NCBI GenBank assembly: GCA_033297205.1
Contig: MU859251.1
Span: 1-64,000, forward strand
Length of the DNA stretch: 64,000 nt
Reading direction: 5' to 3'
From: Pseudoneurospora amorphoporcata
Lineage: Eukaryota; Ascomycota; Sordariomycetes; Sordariales; Sordariaceae
The notes beneath the pieces were generated by a model. It saw only the letters and a program-made list of their open reading frames with translations. It did no database searches and had not been told where the DNA came from. Shown here in pieces: positions 11,366 to 23,585 of this stretch. How positions within the stretch are numbered: position 1 is the first letter of the stretch; each line of letters begins with the position of its first letter. A program made the position numbers and the translations under genes.

Positions 11366-12149
11366 ATGGCTTCGTCACCAGCTCCCAGCGAATATTCCGA
11401 TGAGGAACTACGGCCATCCAGGAAAGAGAGTAGAGGACGTGAACTGAACGTCTACGATGCCGTTGCCGGTATGTTCCAGGCCCCATCTCCTTGGTGGCCC
11501 CATTCCGACATCTGTGTGAACTTTGTCATCTAACTTGCTTCTAGGTAATGTTACCTTGAATGACCGATCTCAATCAGGTGCTTCGCGCCGGAACGACACT
11601 TCAAGTAAGCGTCAAAAGCGATCTTTTGGACTGCACTCTTCCCGCGACCCCAGGTACGCTCCCGAGGAAGTTCTCTTCCGCCGCAAGGGCGCACCTGTTC
11701 GCTATGAAGAAAATGACATCTACTGGGCCAACGAAGATCTGCCCGACGGCGGACGTCGTCTCCTCCCCGACAGCGACCTTTTAAAGTCCATCCATGGGTA
11801 CACCAGCAACTTCTACGACGCAATGGCCCTTCGCCTCGGTCCGCGCTGTGTTATTGGCTCCCGTACCATTGACGAGAGGAGCATGGATGAAACCGCTCTA
11901 CTTGCCTTTGGAATCCTACTGGAAGAAGCAAGTCACGAGGCCATGGGGAAGAGAGGGGATTTGGTTCTGACCGAACCCCTCACGGATTTCAAGCTACCAC
12001 ATGCTGATGAATGTGCTCTCGACACCCCTGCTGTGGTCGATCAACAACCAGTTGCGGATGGTGACCAAGGAGCAACTCCGGAGAAAAGGCGGCGGAAGAA
12101 GAAAAGGAAAATACGACGTGACGACGATGTCACGGCAACCGAAACATGA
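11366..12149 (+). CDS. rrn10: Rrn10-like protein (predicted RNA polymerase I UAF subunit)
   Basis: Two exons, 11366-11468 and 11545-12149, with a 76-bp intron (GTATGT..CTAG, TAAC branch), give 235 residues. In yeast, Rrn10 is a subunit of the upstream activating factor that drives rDNA transcription by RNA polymerase I in the nucleolus. Two short blocks resemble yeast Rrn10 in order and spacing: LPDSDLLKSIHGYTSNFYDA (residues 108-127, compare IPDIDLRVVHYYATQL) and MDETALLAFGILLEE (residues 148-162, compare FDETSLITLGLLIEK). The N-terminus is acidic and serine-rich. The C-terminus (about residues 210-228) is a run of Lys/Arg consistent with a nuclear signal. It is longer than yeast Rrn10 (145 aa) because of N- and C-terminal extensions. 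The family call rests on these two blocks recalled from memory; the gene itself is solid. Confidence 0.7.
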
Positions 12150-14111
12150 TCCAGCCATTCCTGGCGCCCGAGACAAAGTGTTCGTCGGTATACACATCCA
12201 ACGAACCTGAGAATCAGCCGGGTAACAACGTCATGTCAGACTTGGACTTTGGACTTTGTCACGCACAACTTTGCTGCCATCACCTCTGGACAATCGTTGC
12301 TTGACGACCGAGGTTGCATCAACATTTGCGCTATAAGTAGCCGGCCCCTGTCTATAGACCCAAAGCCTTGCTATAACGTGGTTGCTCACCATGTGGTCGT
12401 GGTGCTCCCCGCACAATGCTGATCATCAATATAAAGGTTATTAGGCGACCTCGGCGAGGATGCGTGTTTGAACGTAAATGCCACGCCTCTGTTATGATCT
12501 TGACAAGTGTGAAGCCTTTGGGGCAACTGCAATACAGAACGGGATGGCTGGTCACAAACACAAAAGGCACATGTCTCTGGGATCATGGAGCCGCCACAAT
12601 AGAACGCCAAATGGCTGAAACACGGGGTGGTCATGTCAAGACTATGAACCACTGCCAAGATTCGAAGTCTTCTCCTCTTTGTCGATCCATCACAGAGCGC
12701 TTCGAGTTGGACATCCGTGTTGCTTTTCTCTATCATGGGGGTGGGAGCGATCTGCTAAGGTATCTCGCCCAGCAACGTACTAGCTAGCCATGGCTTAACA
12801 AGCACAGGACACGCCGACATGCATAACCCCGATGTGAATAGTACCGTCTCCGGGTAAAACACGTACCTGGTGCCCTGTACATTACACGACCTAGTACTAC
12901 AGATCGACTGTGTTTCGCTCGTATCAAGCTGCATTCGCGCGCCATCCGAGTTGTTGCTTGCTGGTTTGAGGAGCGCAGCTCTTTCCCAGTTCAGTGAGAT
13001 CATTGATTCACTGTCATATTGACAGGAACCCGCCAGAAGCAACGTTTTGACAGAAAATGGCAACAGAGTGACATATATTACAGTTGGGGCACCTATAAGA
13101 CGTCGGTAGTTATACGACTCAGAAATACGATTTCCATCACTCGAACAGCCTAATAAGAAAACACAATGTCATGCGGTCTGTGACCTAAATTCCCTCTCAC
13201 GCACAGAAAAATGAATTCAGCTTTCGGTTAATTCTTCTGGAGATCGGAACATGTCTGCTGGGCTAGTGAATGCGGAATGGAACACAAATTACAGTGGATG
13301 TATGGCGCGCCCTCCAACTGTAAGTACACATCAGTATTTAAAAGTTTGTTAGCGCGGTTCGTCTGACAGGGGTGTGCCGAAACTTAGCAAGAAAACAACG
13401 GGATGACCACACTCAAAACGGAAAACTGAACAAAGTGTATGAGATGGAGGAAACGCATCGGGTGGATACGAACTTCTTGTACGAAAATTAGTGGAATATT
13501 GGTTGAGTTGTAAAGAGTACGTTGTGAAGTCCCAAGCTAACGAACTTACCAGTACTGATGTGTAAGCTCAGTCACAGGCATATTTTTGGCGATCATCTCA
13601 GTGTTCCTCGGGAATTCTCAAGCACGTATTCAGTAATTGTTCTTTGACTCCCAAATCTTCGATTACCGGGGCCTTACAGTTACGGTACTTACCTGGAAGG
13701 CCTCCGTCAGCTCCTGATCTAACAACTAGAATACCTACGGCAATCTCGGTAATTAGACAGTACCTACACATTATACGGGATAACCAAGTAGGCGTCAAAA
13801 CACCAGTTAGAACGTCAAAACGCCACCAAACGGAAAGAAAGAAACATTCGGGCAATTTCAGGCCGACATCTACAGTGTCGGGCATCGCTTCGTTCGCTTC
13901 GCAGTTTCGTAGTTCGCTTGCTTCACAGAAGGATTTTCAGGGTCCAACCAATTGCGAACATCCAGACTGTCTTAGGTATTAGTAACAAATTCTTGAGATT
14001 TGAATCCATCAGGCTTGGGTCGGAGGGTCGGCCAGTTAAAAGTTGCTCTGGACTGTGGTTATTTGGTCACTTGTCGACGACTAACGAAGCGAGTGAGGTC
14101 ACCTGTTGGAG

Positions 14112-14113
<2 letters not shown>

Positions 14114-14154
<41 letters not shown>
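14114..14154 (+). repeat. Poly(A) homopolymer, 41 bp
   Basis: An uninterrupted run of 41 A lies in gene-free DNA. It is flanked by GGC on the left and GCAAGG on the right. The true length may vary between individuals or assemblies. Confidence 0.9.
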
Positions 14155-14160
<6 letters not shown>

Positions 14161-16532
14161 CAGCGGCACGGCTTAGGGCGGCAGGGGCGGCAGGCTTGCA
14201 ATGACCAGAAGAGGCGGACAGAACCTGGGACTGAGTACCGCTAATTCTCATTCAAATAGCATTTTATCACTCCCTGTCGCGACCAATTATGTCGCTTTCT
14301 GAGGCCTGCATGCCCCGTTGAGGCGTTGCGTGAACGTCCTTCTGCAGATGTAATTGGCCAGTATGGTCTTCGGATAAATCCCATTTGAATGAGAAAAAGC
14401 GGTAACTTTGACCGCCGGACGCCGGACGCCTCAACGGTCGGTTGGCGAACATATATACGGAACCACAATGGTAAGGTAGAGATGGGAGATGGCAACGCGT
14501 GATTTCGACATATTTATCCCGTACGGCGGTAAGTAGGTAGTCTCGAGCTCGTATCTACCTAAGCTTTGTACATATCTACCTACTCAGACCGAGCGAGTGA
14601 GGGTCTCTTCTGCATCTACATAGGTAGTAGAAGGCGCTGCTGAATGTGTGAGTAGAAAACGGCAAGCAGCAAGCAATCAACCCTCAACGAACGGTCATGG
14701 TCCTTCCTAGTTTCACGGCAGCTTTGTTTTCGGTCCGTTTTTGTTTCGTTTCGCCTCTGTCGCGTGTATGTCCATCTGTCTACCTTTTACCTGGGTAAGT
14801 CATCTCGGTTTTGCCCAGAATCTTGATCTTGATTTCTCGCCAACCCAACCTCGTGCCGTACGCGCGGACGCGCCACATGCAACAACGAGGAGAGAAGCCT
14901 GTGTGTGTGCACCTAGGTAGACTAGGTACCTCGCTCGCATGCACCGAATCGCACCATGTGGAGAGGTGGAGAGCTGACCGGCATTCATCAATCTTAGATC
15001 GAATCCTTCGTCTCTTTTTTTTTACCGTTCTCGTGAACCGAACGAAGTAAGACATCGAACGATGCGCTGAGAGGCCGGGCCTATCCTATCTATCTATGTA
15101 TGGAGTGTATGGAGTGTATGTATGGAGTCCGCCTGAATGGATCGCCATTCAACAAGTGCCGTGGCATCTGTTTTTATCTTATTTTAGTGTAGAAGTATTT
15201 CCTCACACCTCCCCTTCAGTCCCCATGACCCCATCCTTCCATATTAATGTGCTCTAGTAGTGTAAATGTCTTGGTGGACAGGCTCGCAGGATGTACATAG
15301 TGTAGGAAGGGAGGGGAACCGACTGGAGTTGAGTTGTTTCGGTAGGTTGTTTTTAACTTATCAATTTCCCAGAATTAGCCATGCGAGCGGAGGAAGCCAT
15401 GTAAGCCCATTCAGCGTTGCGAAGCGTTGCTGACCGACCGCTCGCGTTACGCGTAGGGGCCTATGGAGGGAGCTCCGGATTACAGTACGTTGTGATCGAG
15501 AAATCTGAACTAGGTACACTACGGCAATTCCCCTTGTCAAGCTTTGTAGCATCTAGTCTCGTGGCTTAAGTTCCTTGTTAAACGACTTGGGACATGGGGG
15601 ATTTCAGTTCAGGCCCAGGAACGAACGGCCTACTGCTAAGTGGCTCCTGTTGTGGGAAAATGTCTCGACTATTTTCGGGTGAATTACTGTTTTCGAGAAA
15701 CAAGACCTTTTACCGTTGTGTGGTTATTCCGAACAAGGGGAGGGGCTTGTAAACATCGAAAAGTGAAAACTGAGAACGAAACTGTGAAGGTTGCCGTGAA
15801 CCTACGAGTGGGTGAGCAACGAAGAGAATAAGACTGCATCATCATAGTAGTAAGCTTCATCCGTCATGGCCGTAAGGGTCAAGGTTCGACCGGACGTACC
15901 TCCGGTCCTGCGATCTTGGGGGTCGCCGGACTTTAAGATGACATGGCATCTGTAGTGTGAAGCCCAGGACACGTTGGGATAAGCTCAACGTCCCCAAGCC
16001 CCCCAAATCGAACCCCCGAAACCAGCCCTGCCGTCATCGATTCGATGACCAGCCAAGTACGATTGTCATCTGCACCTTCGCGGAGCCTAGAAAGTACGAC
16101 GAGCCACCGTGACCACGGACTTTGGCGGGGCCTTCAATGTGCACCGGAAAATGCGTTTAGGATTTAGTGGGATTACCACCGCTATCCATTCCACATCTTG
16201 GAATTCTGCAAGAGGGGCAACGAAGTCAAACGAACCCAAGAGCCAGCTGAGGTCCGAGGACCGGGTCCCCGGGTTTGGTGTGAGTGGAGAGGTCCGTCTA
16301 GTGTAATGTACCTAGTCCGGGAGGGGAAATGGATTTTGGGTGGAAGATGATGGATGTAGGACGGTGGTGGGGTTTTTGAGACATTTGGACAGCTTCACTT
16401 TTTTTCTTTGTTTCATTTCCTATTGCAAAGGTTTCTGAATTCTGAGGGAGGGGCGTGACACACCAGGTTTTGTCTTGATACTAACAAGAGATTTCCAAGG
16501 CACGGCATTACCGGCTCGGGGAGGCAAGCAAC

Positions 16533-16533
<1 letters not shown>

Positions 16534-16576
<43 letters not shown>
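16534..16576 (+). repeat. Poly(A) homopolymer, 43 bp
   Basis: A run of 43 A is preceded by CAACC and followed by GCAAAG. An 11-bp direct repeat AACAAGAGATT flanks it at 16483-16493 and 16586-16596. This could be a target-site duplication or chance. Confidence 0.9.
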
Positions 16577-16577
<1 letters not shown>

Positions 16578-17004
16578 CAAAGAGAAACAAGAGATTCGAA
16601 CTCGTCGGCGAGGTTTCATTCGGTATGCCAGAAGAATCCTTCTACCCCTTCATCTTAGTAACTCGGGGATATGGAATGAGCGAGTCGCGGCCTCAGAAAC
16701 ACTTGCCACCCGAAGCCACCCAGGACAAGGCGTTAAAAGCTCCGGAGGGCAACGATGCAAAAAGTGGCAACGGGCGCAAGTTTAGGCGAATGTTGTTTGC
16801 CATCCGGAGTCCCAAACCTTCGGTTCATGGGACCGACTAAAGGTGTCTATCGGTCGCTCGGCAGGGGAAGCACGGGGGTCAGGGCCGAAGAGGTATGTTG
16901 GTCGCCCTAGGTATTTCTGTTACGAGGGAGCCCGGAGACGAAGGGTAGGACTGACTGTGTGGACCGCACGTGGTGGTCGGATTGCTTGTCGCAGGTATGT
17001 ATGT

Positions 17005-17214
17005 CTTTAGCCGTGAAATTGTTTCATTTTTTGCCAAGGCCGTTTTTGACCAATCGGTTGGCGTTATTTTATCCACTGGTACTTCTTGGCCACGCAGATA
17101 CCTTGTGGGCTTGGTTGGTTTTTGCGCGCGTTTGGCGAATCTTTGGAAGGCCACCAAGTATACTGCAGGTAGAGGGTAGCCCTGCCAAGAAATGAAACAA
17201 TTTCACGGCTAAGG
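17005..17214. repeat. Inverted-repeat element, about 210 bp (MITE-like)
   Basis: The left arm 17007-17029 and right arm 17190-17212 are exact reverse complements over 23 bp (TTAGCCGTGAAATTGTTTCA and 3 more). Similarity extends to about 35 bp with a few mismatches. The arms enclose about 160 bp without an ORF of note. Terminal inverted repeats with a short non-coding middle fit a miniature transposable element. A target-site duplication is not clear, and a simple hairpin-forming inverted repeat is the alternative. Confidence 0.55.
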
Positions 17215-18572
17215 GGATGGGGAGGCAGGGAATCACATATTTGTGCGCAATTAGCCTTTCGGCTTTGGCGTTGTAATCGTCGGTTGTGGTCACGTAATTT
17301 CCCGTGGTTCTGAGATGTATCCTGAGCATTCAGCTATTTTCTTATGACGGAGCCTTTCTGGAGGGAAAACAATAAAAAAGTCAACTCCGGTTAATTGAGT
17401 GCGGTATTATACTGTGTACCTGTTGCTGAGAGCGGTGAAGTTACCGACTGTACGGTTCATCCTAGCGTTAGACGACGTAGAAGGGCTCTCTGTATGGACA
17501 AGAGCTGCGATCACATGAAAATTCTGTTTGCTAGCGGTTTTTGCTATACGCAGTCTTTCCGAGATGATTGTCTTCTGTGACTTGTTAGTTAACTGCAGCA
17601 GCCCGAAAAGTTTACTACTCAACTGCCTATCAAAGCCTGGCACCTGATCGTCTTTGCCCATGTAAGCTACCTAGAGCGGTGAAGCTGAGGTTCCTGTCAG
17701 TGATAGGTTAGATCGGGCCAGGCGGCCCTTGACACCCACCTTGATGGGCTTTGCTAGTTTGCATGAGAGATAACATCTTGGTGAGGGTAGGTCTTGAAGA
17801 GATGTTTTTATGTCATCCGTTGGGGGGAGGGGGGGTAGCCATTGTGAAGCCGGGCTTTCATAGGCTGTAATTAGGGCACGCCGCTCGTCGGGAGGGAGGG
17901 GAATGGGTGGACCAGCAGTGATGGATGCAGTGAGATCTTCCCGCCCACAAGACCGAGAGCTGCCGAGCGGTACGCTATCACCTCTTGGGCTATTGTTGGC
18001 GCGTCTAAGTTGACCTCCTCCACTGCGGTACCGGTCTTCAGGTCCCGTGGCCTCCTCCACTGGCCACTACGCAGTATCGGTAGATGCATAATACCCGCTG
18101 AGCAGGTAGATCACCATCGGTGCAAATGACATTGGCCTGCTTGCGCCTTTTCTGTCGACCTTGACGAGGTCTATGGGGGCGGGCACAGCGATGATCTGGA
18201 AGAGTGGACGAAGCAAAGAGGGATGGAGTGAAGGTGTAATGTTGATGGGGCCGAACCCGACCCAACGGAACTCCGGGAGGCTCTCACTGTCAGACTGGGA
18301 CATGCCCGCCTGGTAGAGTGGTACTGAGTGGGAACAGAGAGACAAGAAAAACAGAGGCCGATACAGTACGAGTTGATGCCATGTCTGCTGTCTCTATTCT
18401 TGGTCGATGATGGATTGCTGGATCTGACCATGAAGTCACCGCCTTTCTTTCAGTGGAACTGGTTGCGCCTTGCCAAGGTTTGTAGGTAATCCGGCGCGCA
18501 GTCCACTACGCTGAAATGTCTAAGTAGTAGTAGTAGAGATATCAGTCAGTATCTGGGGAAGATATGTGAGAC

Positions 18573-18591
18573 AGAGAGAGAGAGAGAGAGG
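18573..18591. repeat. (AG)n microsatellite
   Basis: A dinucleotide AG tract of about 19 bp in gene-free DNA. Confidence 0.85.
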
Positions 18592-19369
18592 GAAAAAGGA
18601 CGGAGGGCATCAGAGACATGGAGGGTCCCAAGACTGCCAGTCTCAGTTTCTGTGTGTCTGATAGGAAGTGAAGCAAAAAAGCAACACCTCGAACCCCGCA
18701 TGATTTGTTGGGAAATACTGTGCATGACCATGTTGTTGGATGTTTGTCCTTCTCTTTTCGAAAAGGAACCCGTTGTTTTCTGACACAGCTGCAGGCCAAT
18801 GAACTTGGAGATCTTCACCCCATTGAGGCATCTTTCAGCCTGGGCTGCTCATTCCTTTTTTCTTTTCAGACACCGCCGCAGTGGGACGACATGAGAGTCT
18901 GGATGAACAGCTGGAGAAAGCACGAGAAGGATAATTTGGAGAATCGACGGGAAGGAGCCCGTTTATCGAAGATTTCGCGGAAGGCGCTTGCAAGGGAAAG
19001 AGGCTCTGGACTGTGCCTGCCCCTGGTGACGGGAAGCCTGGGGAAAGTACCTTCCAAGATGTTGCTATAGCGCTTGACTGCGCTAGGTTAGCGGATGATG
19101 GGCACGCTAGCTGCATGCGGTATGACGGCGGCGGTCGGCTCTGGACTGAAAGACTGAAAGACCCTGGAGTCGAAGATATTCAGATTGTGCCCAATCGTAA
19201 TACATGGTTCGCACGGGTCAATGTAAATTTGGCAGGCTGACGCACAGGCCCGCCCCATGCACTGTGTACATCAGAAAGCAGGAGCGACGCCGACGTTCTA
19301 CTCATCCCAAGAGAACATGCAATTTCCCATGGCCTGGGTTAACGTCGACGCGGCAGGAGCTTCCATCTT

Positions 19370-19371
<2 letters not shown>

Positions 19372-19449
<78 letters not shown>
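19372..19449 (+). repeat. Poly(A) homopolymer, 78 bp
   Basis: An uninterrupted run of 78 A, the longest homopolymer in the window, preceded by CATCTTGC and followed by GATTGCAG. Frames crossing it read as polylysine or polyphenylalanine and are artefacts. A length this great may be inexact in the assembly. Confidence 0.9.
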
Positions 19450-19451
<2 letters not shown>

Positions 19452-22400
19452 TTGCAGTGAAGGAGTGCTCGACAACTGCCCGTCAGTGCTTCCAAGGTTG
19501 GATTGGGGAGCCACAACTTCGGAGGAAAGAACACAAATCTTTTACTCTTGATGCACCAATCCTACCACAGCCATGATATCCGAGGTTGACCATTACGACA
19601 ACGCGGGTGTCGTGGACCTTGTCGAGACTTGAGATAGCGTCACTGCAGATGTTTACGAAGTATGTATTTAGCCGCAATCTTCAAATCTCATTATTTGCAT
19701 GCTAGCACCCCGCCGTTAAAAGCAGTCACCAGTCAACCAATCACCAAACCCAAGGCCTGAAAGCACCAGACATCAAGCGCCATGTCGCCGTGCAAAAGGC
19801 TAGCTGGCACAGGTACCACACCCTCACGGTGATCAACCCCCAAGAGCCCCAGTCCGCGACCGGCCATCCCGCTTTCACTCCCTCGTTCGGGCCTCAGCGT
19901 TCAAGGACACAAAGACAAGGACTGTAGACAGCCTTTTCCGCTCTCGTCTTGGGCTTGATCGCAAAAGCGAAGAAAAGAGGACCCCGATCGTCGCTGGCTA
20001 CCGAACACAGTGAACAAAGCCATTTGATCTCGCCTGGAAAGCTCCGTTCGAGTTCGGATTGGACAATGTGTTGTGTGCTTTGCATAGCAACTTTCGTGCA
20101 ATATCGTTCCTTTGGGAGGCTCGACGGGATATCGAATATCGAATATCGCGACCACGAGGAGAATTTCCAATTCCACCCGTGGACACTGCACAGTGGTATC
20201 CCTTCACGTGCAGCGCGCTGCTGGTTACCAATGGTAATAATATGGACATCCACTGTGGAAATTGAAGACGATGCAAAGTACCCTTCGCAATACGACTCTA
20301 CTCGCTGCTCCCCAGTAACACTCCACGTACCACCAAGGCGGCAGAGCCAGCACGGATCTTTTTATGGTGATCCGATCTCATATCATGCATCCTGTTTTTC
20401 GGATTTCGGGCGGCTGGCCACACCCATATCGTTTGCGGATACCGTCATCGAGAGGCACTACGTATTATAACCAGTCTCTATCAAGACCAAGGCAACACCC
20501 GCCCCTCAGAGGAATGCCGAACGAGCCAAGGCTGACAGGCCCTGAATTTTGTGAGCCCGTGGCTCCGACTGAGGTGACTATGTTAGAGCGAGACCGGCAA
20601 CGTACATGTGCTGTACCGGGTACTATTCAGACGTCGTATCGACTTCTTCCTTCCATAGTGCTGAGGCGCGGAAGCACAGAACACTGTGTACAGACTACAC
20701 ATGTCATCGCGACGCGGTACGGGATCCCCATCAGCCCCTGTCCCTCAGCAACAGATATTGGACATGTTGGAGGGATGGTAGAGAAGCTGGCCATTCCTCC
20801 CCATCTTGCCCCCGCCCTCTCCTTGGCCTATCCCACGCCACTACGGGGACGGATGCTACCATCATCCCCACCACCCGTTGCGCCTTGCCGCTCGTTGGAC
20901 AACAGCCCGCTGTCAGCCGTCAGAACGAGTCACAATTGTCATCTCGGTTGACAATGTCCTTCCTGACCAAAGCTAACTCGGGCATCTCAGATGTTGACAA
21001 GAGAGATCCTTTTGATGCAGCGCCTCTTGCTGCTATGATAGCGGGTGCCCGAGAGTAGGACGATGGGGATTCTACTACAATGCTCCGTTGAGGAAGTCGA
21101 GGGAGTGGCAGCTAGAAATCTGATATTGTCTCCGTACATGCAATGTCAACACCCCGCTACTACGATATGGCTTGTACTGTACACAGCATTGTAATGACCC
21201 GCGCGAACCCCCCGAAAATGGTTTCTTTGTCACTTCTATCGCGAAAGTACTATTATCGGTAGCATTATTATCTCGGCTTGTTGTCCTCTCCCAACTGCTT
21301 CTTTCACCAACTGGATTCGGGCGCCGAAACGTTGTCCTCTCTCTCTGTTGTCGCGCCGCGCGCTAACATCGAGACTCGGCCACCCTTTGCTTTTGCAAAC
21401 ACAGTATCGAAAAAAGATACATCGCGATATGCTGTATGTAGGTACTAAAACTGCTAGCTCCTTCAACACTCCACGCCAATCACCTAGCGAGCCGGGAACT
21501 TGGCGGTCGATATCCACAAACTACCGCTTGACATACCACCTTCATGGCCTCAAAACCATAGCGACACGAAAACGTACCGAATCTACAGTGATCATCTTAC
21601 CTTGACTCGTCCTGGCGCTCATCCGCGGTCTTTGCACTATCACCCTCACCCAACACCTTGGAGTATTGCGCGGCATATCAGACGACGGCAAGATAGGGGA
21701 TAGTTCTGTGCGCGCCGCCTGGAAGCCCTATTATCAGCCCATAGTTATTAACAGCACGCATTCTCTCATCCAGGGTCCCCGAGTGCGAGACTGTCGAATA
21801 CTTTGTGGTCGCAGCATCCGCAGGCTACAACACGCGTCAGTGGCCTTGTCACGACGACGCCTTACCACTGAGGTATAACTGCTAGGATTCACGTCCAAGG
21901 GGCCAGCCCCTTGGTGTCACCGCTTATCCAGATTTCCCCGCAAAAAGGAGCAGACGGGCAGACGAATGAAAAACGAGGAAAGGAGCAAAAAGATAGACAG
22001 AAAGAAAAGACAAGAGAAGGAGCCGGAGAAAGAAAAAGACAGGACTCCGCTAGTCAACCGTCATCGCCAGGAGCAAAAGTAAAGGCCAGGCACATGCGCA
22101 AGCACTCGACCGCGAATACAGGCAAGACCCCGGACCAGAGTGAGCTCGAGGCCCACTCGTTTGCTTCTCTCTGATTGCCCCGTCGACCGAACGAAGCTAC
22201 GGGGATCCACCGGAAAGAGGTACTGGCTTGGCTGGAGTCTGCCGGATTCTCGATGAGGGTGGACTAGCTCCAAATTCCATTTCCTTTTCTCTTCCCGCAC
22301 TCGACGCTGATTGACCGTCTCTTTTTCCCCCAAGCTGGTCACTTGGTTTGACGACGAGGCAAACCGACCACAGAGAACAAAAGACACACACGCCAGGTGT

Positions 22401-23289
22401 CACGGGTCAGAAACACTAAAGCACGTACAGCTACTCGGTATGTACACTTTTTTTACAGTACAGGCGGCCACACAAACCCCAAGCCAGCGAGAAAGCCCCC
22501 TTCGTTTCACCTGATCGTCTTATCCGAATCCCCGACCTTTCGTTCCCCTGCCCGTGCCGGGCTACTACAGCACCGGTGCCCATCACACATATCCTTCAAC
22601 CGAGTTCTGGATTTTCCAGACTCCCCGTGCTCCCCACCCGCCCGCAAGCGTCCCAACCTCGAACAGGCAACTTCTTCCATTGCTGCCCAACTGTTTGTGC
22701 TGTCTGGCCTGTCTGCGGCCTGTCTGGCTTGAGCCTCGTTGACGTAGTCGCAGGGGCCTTCGCTTTAGGTTACGTCTGTCCGGCAGAGGCCCGGATCCCT
22801 CAGCCTACGTGCCTCCCTACCTACCTACACCCTCCAGAGTCTACGAAACCTCGACAGGCTACCGAGTCTTCTCACCCCCATACCAACATAAGACATTTTC
22901 CGACTACCTACGCTAGGCCACCACGCCCGCACGGCTCTTATGCCCCTTCCAGACCAATAAGCTTCATCCCGAGTCCTTGCTTTCTTATGATTGCGCGCGA
23001 ATCCTGAAGTCCCGAAGCTTGCTCCCCTCTCTCTCGCCTCTTACATTGGACTCCGACTGCACGGGTCCAACTCCTGGGAAGCTCTGTCTTAGCTCCCTTG
23101 TTACCCCGTTCCTGGGCCCGGAAGACTAGGGCTTGTTGTTCGGAAAGCTCCATGGTGTTGCCACAGCTTATGCGCTTGGGCTACTGCTTGCTCCCGCCTG
23201 TCGTCTGAACTGTCTACCCCCTTTGGCTGCTGTTGTTTGGCGTAAACGGTGTATCAGTGTAATACGGATACACATACATATTACCCAGC

Positions 23290-23550
23290 ATGGACCCAGG
23301 CCCGCCCGACCAAAAAAGACCCCGTCTGTCAACTGCCTCATCATGGTCAGCAGGTGGTGCGCACCACGGTGTGTCGCTCCTACATCCCACGCCATCTCCG
23401 ACTGCTGGTCAACATCATCCTCAACATCCTCATCATCCTAACCACCCCACGTCGTCGTCGCAGTATCAACAATCCTCCTCTCACCCGTTCTCACGACCCC
23501 AAGGTCCTGGTGATCCCGGCGCCGCGCCTGCTGTCTCGCATCCCCACCCC

Positions 23551-23585
<35 letters not shown>

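Larger units (their letters stand above)
12150..17004. other. Gene-poor interval, left part
   Basis: No frame here has a recognisable family or a convincing exon structure. It contains poly(A) tracts at 14114-14154 and 16534-16576, a short TGTATGGAG-type tandem near 15100-15128, and repeated TAGGTA/CTACCTA words around 14530-14930. Some frames reach 100-120 codons only because they cross the poly(A) tracts and read as polylysine. Confidence 0.5.
17215..23289. other. Gene-poor interval, right part, and leader of the Zn2Cys6 gene
   Basis: No supported gene. It contains a GA microsatellite (18573-18591), a 78-bp poly(A) tract (19372-19449) and a short ATCGAAT tandem near 20132. From about 21,900 onward the sequence is C/T-rich with CCTACCTACC words (about 22,810) and many short frames. 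This is typical of a long fungal 5' leader for the transcription factor that starts at 23290; introns may be present in it. Confidence 0.5.

Noticed and set aside
786..12000. An intact Starship element with captain and cargo
   Set aside because: The DUF3435 gene is broken and lacks visible box II and tyrosine regions; no element boundaries or typical cargo were found.
16560..16620. tRNA-derived SINE or tRNA gene on the minus strand (GTTCGAATC box B-like word followed by a T run)
   Set aside because: No A box, no cloverleaf and no matching copies in the window; the match is a short word only.
19204..19551. Open frames with long polylysine or polyphenylalanine across the 78-bp poly(A)
   Set aside because: They exist only because AAA or TTT codons cannot be stops; no flanking coding signal on either strand. 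The same applies at 14114-14154, 16534-16576 and 61076-61107.
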